Positions 59,762 through 64,000 of a stretch of 64,000 nt of DNA are shown here, in pieces. A program made the position numbers and the translations under genes. The stretch is from Clostridia bacterium (lineage in GTDB: Bacteria; Bacillota; Clostridia; Oscillospirales; Acutalibacteraceae). How positions within the stretch are numbered: position 1 is the first letter of the stretch; each line of letters starts with the position of its first letter. A model generated the notes under the pieces. It was given only the letters and a program-made list of their open reading frames with translations. It searched no databases and had not been told where the DNA came from. Location: NCBI GenBank assembly GCA_017517135.1, contig JAFXAK010000022.1, positions 1 through 64,000 on the forward strand. The letters run 5' to 3'.

Positions 59762-60994
59762 ATGAAAAAAACATTGATGAGAAAATATGCCCGTCTTATT
59801 GCAAGGACAGGGGCTAATATACAGAAAGGTCAGGCTGTTAAATTATATGTGGCAGTTGACCAGTTTGAATTTGCAACCATTATGGTTGACGAGTGCTATA
59901 AGGCAGGTGCCGCAAAGGTGGAGCTGGAGTGGGATTTCCAGCCCATAACAAAGCTTCACTACAGACATCAGAGCCTTAAAAACTTATCAAAGGTATCAAA
60001 ATGGCAGGAGGAAAAGCTCAAGGCTATGACCGAGGAATTGCCCTGCAGAATTCATATTATCAGTGACGATCCCGACGGTCTTAAGGGTATCAATCAGGAA
60101 AAGATGCAGAAGGCACAGCAGGCAAGATATCCCATCATAAAGCCCTACAGAGATGCAATTGAAAGCTGTCATCAGTGGACTATTGCCGCTGTTCCGAGTG
60201 AAAAGTGGGCAAAAAAGGTATTCCCCGAGCTTCGCACAAGTGCTGCCGTTGAAAAGCTCTGGCAGGAGATTTTAGCAAGTGTGCGTGTAAGTGACAATAA
60301 TGATCCCGAAAAAGAATGGGAAACTCATAATAAAAATTTCAAACAGCGCTGCGAATGGCTCAATTCCTATAAGTTTGATTATCTTGAATACAAAAGCTCC
60401 AACGGAACTGATTTCAGAGTATGGCTTATTCCCGAAGGTCATTGGTGCGGCGGCGGTGAAACCACAAAGCAGGGTGTATATTATAACCCCAATATGCCCA
60501 CGGAAGAAATTTTCACAACACCTATGAAGGGCAAGGCAGAGGGTACGGTTGTATCAACAAAGCCCTTATCATATGAAGGCCAGCTTATTGATAATTTCTC
60601 AATAACCTTTGAAAACGGCAAGGCTGTTAAATGGGTGGCTGAAAAAGGACAGAGTGTTCTTGATAAAATGCTCACAATGGACGAGGGCGCAACAATGCTC
60701 GGTGAGGTAGCCCTCATTCCCGTGGACAGCCCGATAAATAACTCCGGAATACTTTTCTATGAAACCCTGTTCGATGAAAATGCAAGCTGTCATATAGCTC
60801 TCGGCAGAGGCTATAACGACTGTATTGACGGTTATCTTGAAAAGACAAACGAGGAATGTCTGGCACTCGGTGTCAATGACAGTATGATACATGTTGACTT
60901 TATGATAGGCTCTGACGATATGTCTATAACAGGCTATAAAAACGGTGAAGCTGTTAAGATTTTTGAAAACGGAAACTGGGCAAAACAGTTTTAA
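59762..60994 (+). CDS. M29-family aminopeptidase
   Basis: A cytoplasmic metallo-aminopeptidase of the AmpS/AmpT (M29) family, which removes N-terminal residues from peptides. Metal-ligand blocks can be seen in the second half: FYETLFDENASCHIALGRGY and DSMIHVDFMIGSDDMSITGY, with GEVALIP before them. The start at 59762 (MKKTLMRKYARLI) is 10 bases after AAAGGAG, while an ATG at 59720 lies before that site. 410 residues. NhaC follows after 15 bases on the same strand, which may link peptide use with ion homeostasis. Confidence 0.9.
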   Translation: MKKTLMRKYARLIARTGANIQKGQAVKLYVAVDQFEFATIMVDECYKAGAAKVELEWDFQPITKLHYRHQSLKNLSKVSKWQEEKLKAMTEELPCRIHIISDDPDGLKGINQEKMQKAQQARYPIIKPYRDAIESCHQWTIAAVPSEKWAKKVFPELRTSAAVEKLWQEILASVRVSDNNDPEKEWETHNKNFKQRCEWLNSYKFDYLEYKSSNGTDFRVWLIPEGHWCGGGETTKQGVYYNPNMPTEEIFTTPMKGKAEGTVVSTKPLSYEGQLIDNFSITFENGKAVKWVAEKGQSVLDKMLTMDEGATMLGEVALIPVDSPINNSGILFYETLFDENASCHIALGRGYNDCIDGYLEKTNEECLALGVNDSMIHVDFMIGSDDMSITGYKNGEAVKIFENGNWAKQF

Positions 60995-61009
60995 TGTCAG
61001 AGGTGCAGT

Positions 61010-62344
61010 ATGCCTGAAATTTTAACCCTGCTTTTGTTTTCTGCAACGCTGATTGTCTGTGTTGTCTGCGATTTTTCAATTCTTTATGCACTTGTTTTCG
61101 GCTTTTTTCTGTTTTTTATTTACGGAATACTTAAAAAGCACAAGGCAAAGGAATTATTGCAGGCATCATTCAGGAGTATGCTTACGATAAAGAATATACT
61201 TATAACCTTTATGCTTATAGGTATGATAACGGCAGTATGGCGTTCAGGGGGCACAATAGCATATATAATCTATCACTCATCACGCTTTTTCTCTCCGGAT
61301 ATTTTCTATCTTGTTGCATTTCTTTTATGCTGTCTTATGTCTGTGCTTACGGGCACATCCTTCGGCTCGGCTGCAACAATGGGTGTTATCTGTATGATGA
61401 TATCCAACACTCTCGGGCTGTCCCCGATGATATGCGGAGGTGCAATACTCTCGGGTGTTCTTTTCGGTGACAGATGCTCGCCTATGTCAACAAGTGCGGC
61501 GCTTGTCTGTCAGGTTACAAAAAGCAACTATTATTCAAATATAAAGCCAATGATAAAAACCTGTATCGTGCCTACTGTTATAACCTGTATAGCATATTTG
61601 CTGTTAGGTATGAACAATGCCTCGGATAATGCAGGCTCAATTGAGCTGCTTGAGGTTTTCCCCGAGTGCTATAATCTCAATATTGCCGTGCTTATACCTG
61701 CAGCTCTGATTATTGTGCTGGCTCTTTTTAAGGTCAATGTTAAAATTGCAATGACTGTAAGCATAATAGCAGGAGTTTTTGTCAGTCTGTTTTTGCAGAA
61801 AATTGAACTTGTTGAGCTTTTCAGGCTTTTAATTACAGGCTTTAAGGCTGAAAACGAAACCTTGGCTGTGCTTATGAATGGCGGCGGACTTGTTTCAATG
61901 CTCAAAACAAGTGCAATAGTGTGTATATCATCAAGTTATTCGGGACTTTTCAGAGTTACGGGGCTGTTGAACGGCATAAGAGATATTCTTATAAAGCTTT
62001 CAGATAAAATCAGCTTTTTCGGCTCGGTAACTTTAGGCAGTCTTCTCACAAGCCTTGTTGCCTGTAATCAGACACTTGCAATTATGCTCACCCATCAGAT
62101 AACAAATAATCTGCCCGAAGACGCAAGCGACGAGCAAAAGCGTGATTTTGCCGTAATTTTAGAAAACACGGTTGTGCTTATAGCTCCGCTTATCCCTTGG
62201 TCGGTTGCGTGTGCCACTCCGCTTAACAGTATAAACGCGCCGGATTCCTCGGTCTTCTTTGCAGTATACCTCTATAGCGTTCCCGTGTGGAATCTGCTGT
62301 TACACATTATAAAGAGCCGTAAAAAGGAAAAGGTAATAAAATAA
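61010..62344 (+). CDS. NhaC-type Na+/H+ antiporter
   Basis: A secondary transporter of about 11-12 helices in the NhaC/ion transporter superfamily. The family block LTGTSFGSAATMGVICMMI is followed by SGVLFGDRCSPMSTSAAL, the conserved Asp-containing core, and ACNQTLAIMLTHQI with PWSVACATPL in the C-terminal half. 444 residues. NhaC relatives may exchange organic acids (malate-lactate) as well as Na+ and H+, so the substrate is open. CAGAGGTG precedes the ATG. It ends the operon before a terminator and the second dispersed element. Confidence 0.9.
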   Translation: MPEILTLLLFSATLIVCVVCDFSILYALVFGFFLFFIYGILKKHKAKELLQASFRSMLTIKNILITFMLIGMITAVWRSGGTIAYIIYHSSRFFSPDIFYLVAFLLCCLMSVLTGTSFGSAATMGVICMMISNTLGLSPMICGGAILSGVLFGDRCSPMSTSAALVCQVTKSNYYSNIKPMIKTCIVPTVITCIAYLLLGMNNASDNAGSIELLEVFPECYNLNIAVLIPAALIIVLALFKVNVKIAMTVSIIAGVFVSLFLQKIELVELFRLLITGFKAENETLAVLMNGGGLVSMLKTSAIVCISSSYSGLFRVTGLLNGIRDILIKLSDKISFFGSVTLGSLLTSLVACNQTLAIMLTHQITNNLPEDASDEQKRDFAVILENTVVLIAPLIPWSVACATPLNSINAPDSSVFFAVYLYSVPVWNLLLHIIKSRKKEKVIK

Positions 62345-62356
62345 TCAAGAAATGTA

Positions 62357-62400
62357 AAAGAGATAACTCGGAAAATCTGACCGCGTTATCTCTTTATTTT
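62357..62400 (+). terminator. Terminator of the NhaC gene
   Basis: AAAGAGATAAC (62357-62367) pairs with GTTATCTCTTT (62385-62395), with an inner CGG/CCG. A T-rich tail follows. The dispersed element begins 3 bases after it. Confidence 0.88.
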
Positions 62401-62402
62401 TC

Positions 62403-62508
62403 ATATATAGGAAATTGCTCGCGAAGTGAGCAATTTAGCTTATATCAAGAAACACCTTTCCCCCAAGATTGGGGGTAGGGGGTTGATAAATCGTAAGATT
62501 TTTTCTTA
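62403..62508. repeat. Copy 2 of the 106-107 bp dispersed structured element
   Basis: It aligns with 7210-7316 over its whole length. AAATTGCTC/GAGCAATTT and CCCCCAA/TTGGGGG stems are unchanged, and GTAAGA/TCTTAC forms a third stem around Ts. Only the loop of the first stem and one base after it differ. The final TTA (62506-62508) is the stop codon of the HAD gene, just as copy 1 supplies the gerC stop. Confidence 0.88.
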
Positions 62509-63288
62509 CAGCTCGTTTTTGATAAGCTCTGTTACGCTTACGGTTGTTTTATCCGCAAGCTGTTTTATTGCATCAACACCGTTTTCCATAGCATAGGAAT
62601 AAAATTCCCTTATCATATCGGCATCGTTTATATTATCACCGACTGTTATGACATCTTCTTTTTTTGCTCCAATGGCATCCAGAAGAGCATATATACCGCT
62701 TGCCTTGTCAACCCCCTTGGGGACAATATCAATGCATCTTCCGTTCTGCAGAGGATTTAGTCTGTCTGAGAAACGCTCTCTCAGCACCTTTGCCACCTCA
62801 AAGGCTTCCTCGTCTGTATCAAGAATAGTGCTTATCTGATTGAAAAAGGGGAAGGACGGCATATTCTCAAGAGTAAATTCATCCGTCTCGCAATGCTCTT
62901 TATCGGGCTTGATATATGTATCGTCAAATGTTGAGCCGCATACACAAGCCAAAGGACAATTTAAGTCAAAAAGCACCTTTATGAGAGGTTCAATAATATC
63001 TGTTTTACATTTTGTCTGAGTTAATACATTCATTTTCCCGTCACAGATAACAGCACCGTTATTTGCTATGAGAAAATCACAGCTGTAGCTTTGAGTTTTT
63101 CCTGTTTTTACAAGATTTTTCGGATTTTCTTTTCCGCTGATAAGCATTTTCAGTCCTTCAAGACTTCTTCCGCTTACTATTCCGAAAAGATTTCCGTTTT
63201 CCTGCCATTTTTTGATAGCATCGCATTTTTCCTTATCTATTCCGCCGTGGTTTAATGTTCCGTCATAATCAGTTGCAAGTATTTTCAT
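62506..63288 (-). CDS. Cof-type HAD-IIB phosphatase
   Basis: A haloacid dehalogenase-superfamily phosphatase with a C2B cap. The nucleophile motif is ATDYDGTL (D6 and D8), motif II is VSGRS, and the metal motif is ITVGDNINDADMI. Family members dephosphorylate sugar phosphates, PLP or nucleotides, and the substrate here is unknown. 260 residues. AGGAGA precedes the ATG. Its stop codon lies at the end of the dispersed element. It is transcribed toward NhaC. Confidence 0.92.
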   Translation of the reverse strand: MKILATDYDGTLNHGGIDKEKCDAIKKWQENGNLFGIVSGRSLEGLKMLISGKENPKNLVKTGKTQSYSCDFLIANNGAVICDGKMNVLTQTKCKTDIIEPLIKVLFDLNCPLACVCGSTFDDTYIKPDKEHCETDEFTLENMPSFPFFNQISTILDTDEEAFEVAKVLRERFSDRLNPLQNGRCIDIVPKGVDKASGIYALLDAIGAKKEDVITVGDNINDADMIREFYSYAMENGVDAIKQLADKTTVSVTELIKNEL

Positions 63289-63316
63289 TTTTGTATTCTC
63301 CTGAATTGATAATTAA

Positions 63317-63345
63317 ATGATAATATCAAAAAAATCAAATGTCAA
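63317..63345 (-). promoter_or_regulatory. Promoter of the HAD phosphatase gene
   Basis: Perfect TTGACA (minus strand, 63340-63345), 17 bases and TATCAT (63317-63322), 29 bases before the start. Confidence 0.78.
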
Positions 63346-63374
63346 GTTAACAATATTTGATGTTAGTATAAATT

Positions 63375-63415
63375 TAACCGCTCCGATTTGTGTTAAACAG
63401 ATCGGGGCGGTTTAA
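63375..63415 (-). terminator. Terminator of the second NUDIX gene
   Basis: AACCGCTCCGATTTGT and its near complement around 63398-63413 form a GC-rich hairpin with flanking A/T. It lies directly downstream of the minus-strand NUDIX gene. Confidence 0.75.
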
Positions 63416-63428
63416 ACTGACGGGGTTT

Positions 63429-63923
63429 TTATTTTATGTAATCAAGATATTTATTGATAACGGTGTATTCTCGCAGATACAAGCTTTCTTTATCGGGAGT
63501 CTGTTGCTTGTATGTACCGAAAATTTCAAGTGCTTTGGGGAAATCAAGCCAGGCAGGAGCCATTCCCTTGAAAATTTCCGTTTCGGTCAAAGCGCGTTCA
63601 CATTCTCCCGTTATCTCACACAAAAAGTAGTGACTGATATACAGAATATCGTAACAGTATTCCTTTACGGTGATGAAGGGCTTTAAGGGCTTTACAATAA
63701 AGCCTGTCTCCTCCATAAGCTCTCTGATACAGCATTCCTCAAGGCTTTCACCCTCCTCAAGAGAGCCGCCGGGGGACATATAAAAGCCTGTTTTTGTTTC
63801 ATTTGAAAACAGCATTTTGCCGTCCTTTACCACTATTGCCCTGCAGGATATCCGTGTTTCCTTGTGCGGGGCAGAGTATGTTTTACTGATTTGTTCAACC
63901 GTTTCACAGATGTTTGTTTTCAT
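63429..63923 (-). CDS. NUDIX hydrolase
   Basis: A 164-residue single-domain NUDIX enzyme. The box runs GGSLEEGESLEECCIRELME, then ETGF, preceded by FYMSPGG. An N-terminal beta-strand segment (ETRISCRAIVVKDGKMLF) and a C-terminal helix complete it. Substrate unknown. GAGGATATTTAA precedes the ATG. It has no sequence likeness beyond the box to the larger NUDIX protein at 3676. The upstream 77 bases to the window end hold nothing recognisable. Confidence 0.92.
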   Translation of the reverse strand: MKTNICETVEQISKTYSAPHKETRISCRAIVVKDGKMLFSNETKTGFYMSPGGSLEEGESLEECCIRELMEETGFIVKPLKPFITVKEYCYDILYISHYFLCEITGECERALTETEIFKGMAPAWLDFPKALEIFGTYKQQTPDKESLYLREYTVINKYLDYIK

Positions 63924-64000
63924 TTAAATATCCTCATATTAATATTTTGCCGACAGCTTTTCACTTTTTTTAAGAATAACAGTTATTGGGTAAATAAGCA

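Overview
The window looks like a chromosomal segment of an anaerobic, endospore-forming member of the Clostridia, probably a gut or rumen Oscillospiraceae/Ruminococcaceae-type organism. The evidence is a GerA-type germinant receptor operon, a tyrosyl T-box leader, SepF/DivIVA-type division genes, the MiaB-YlbF/YmcA-MutS-MutL-MiaA gene order of Firmicutes, strong AGGAGG-type ribosome binding sites, frequent TTG starts, moderately low GC, and many plant-polysaccharide enzymes. The species assignment is inference. I see no tRNA or rRNA gene, insertion sequence, prophage or CRISPR array.

Layout. 0.1-3.5 kb: a minus-strand operon for an LCP cell-wall ligase, a GH51 arabinofuranosidase and a zinc-ribbon membrane protein. 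3.6-7.0 kb: a NUDIX protein, two membrane proteins and tyrS behind a T-box. 7.0-7.3 kb: a cluster of hairpins ending in a 107-bp element that recurs at 62.4 kb. 7.3-11.0 kb: gerA-gerB-gerC on the minus strand, divergent from a DUF421/DUF4363 pair. 12.2-19.8 kb: miaB, ylbF/ymcA, mutS, mutL, miaA. 19.8-26.7 kb: a division and envelope block of a HlyD-like protein, yggS, sepF, a giant DivIVA-like coiled coil, lspA and an RluD-type pseudouridine synthase. 26.8-30.7 kb: a split transketolase followed by rhaA and rhaD. 30.8-34.7 kb: a zinc-ribbon paralogue, rlmA and a GH36 alpha-galactosidase.

34.7-44.9 kb is the most unusual part. A minus-strand operon encodes a class III aminotransferase, a tandem class II aldolase whose second half has lost zinc ligands, and a TetR regulator. 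Four small genes of unknown role and a 28-residue amphipathic peptide unit follow. Next comes a five-gene plus-strand operon: an SCP2-like protein, a class III aminotransferase, the two halves of a second transketolase, and a second SCP2-like protein. It has a clear promoter and a perfect 14-bp palindrome just downstream. A two-carbon ketol transfer followed by transamination, beside lipid-binding-fold proteins, suggests a pathway making an amino-polyol or a sphingoid-like lipid. That reading is a hypothesis.

45-64 kb holds a secreted GH5 glucanase, an acetyltransferase with its DUF6320 partner, a lipoprotein with a Thr/Pro repeat stalk, a class I aminotransferase divergent from a two-component system (with three copies of a putative response-regulator box between them), a nuclease/phosphatase-family enzyme, a YhhN protein, a deoxyhypusine-synthase-like protein paired with a RfaE-type sugar kinase, a DUF4838 glycosidase-like protein, a lipid kinase, an M29 aminopeptidase with an NhaC antiporter, a Cof-type HAD phosphatase and a second NUDIX hydrolase. 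Most transcription units end at clear intrinsic hairpins, and many begin at promoters with 17-bp spacers.
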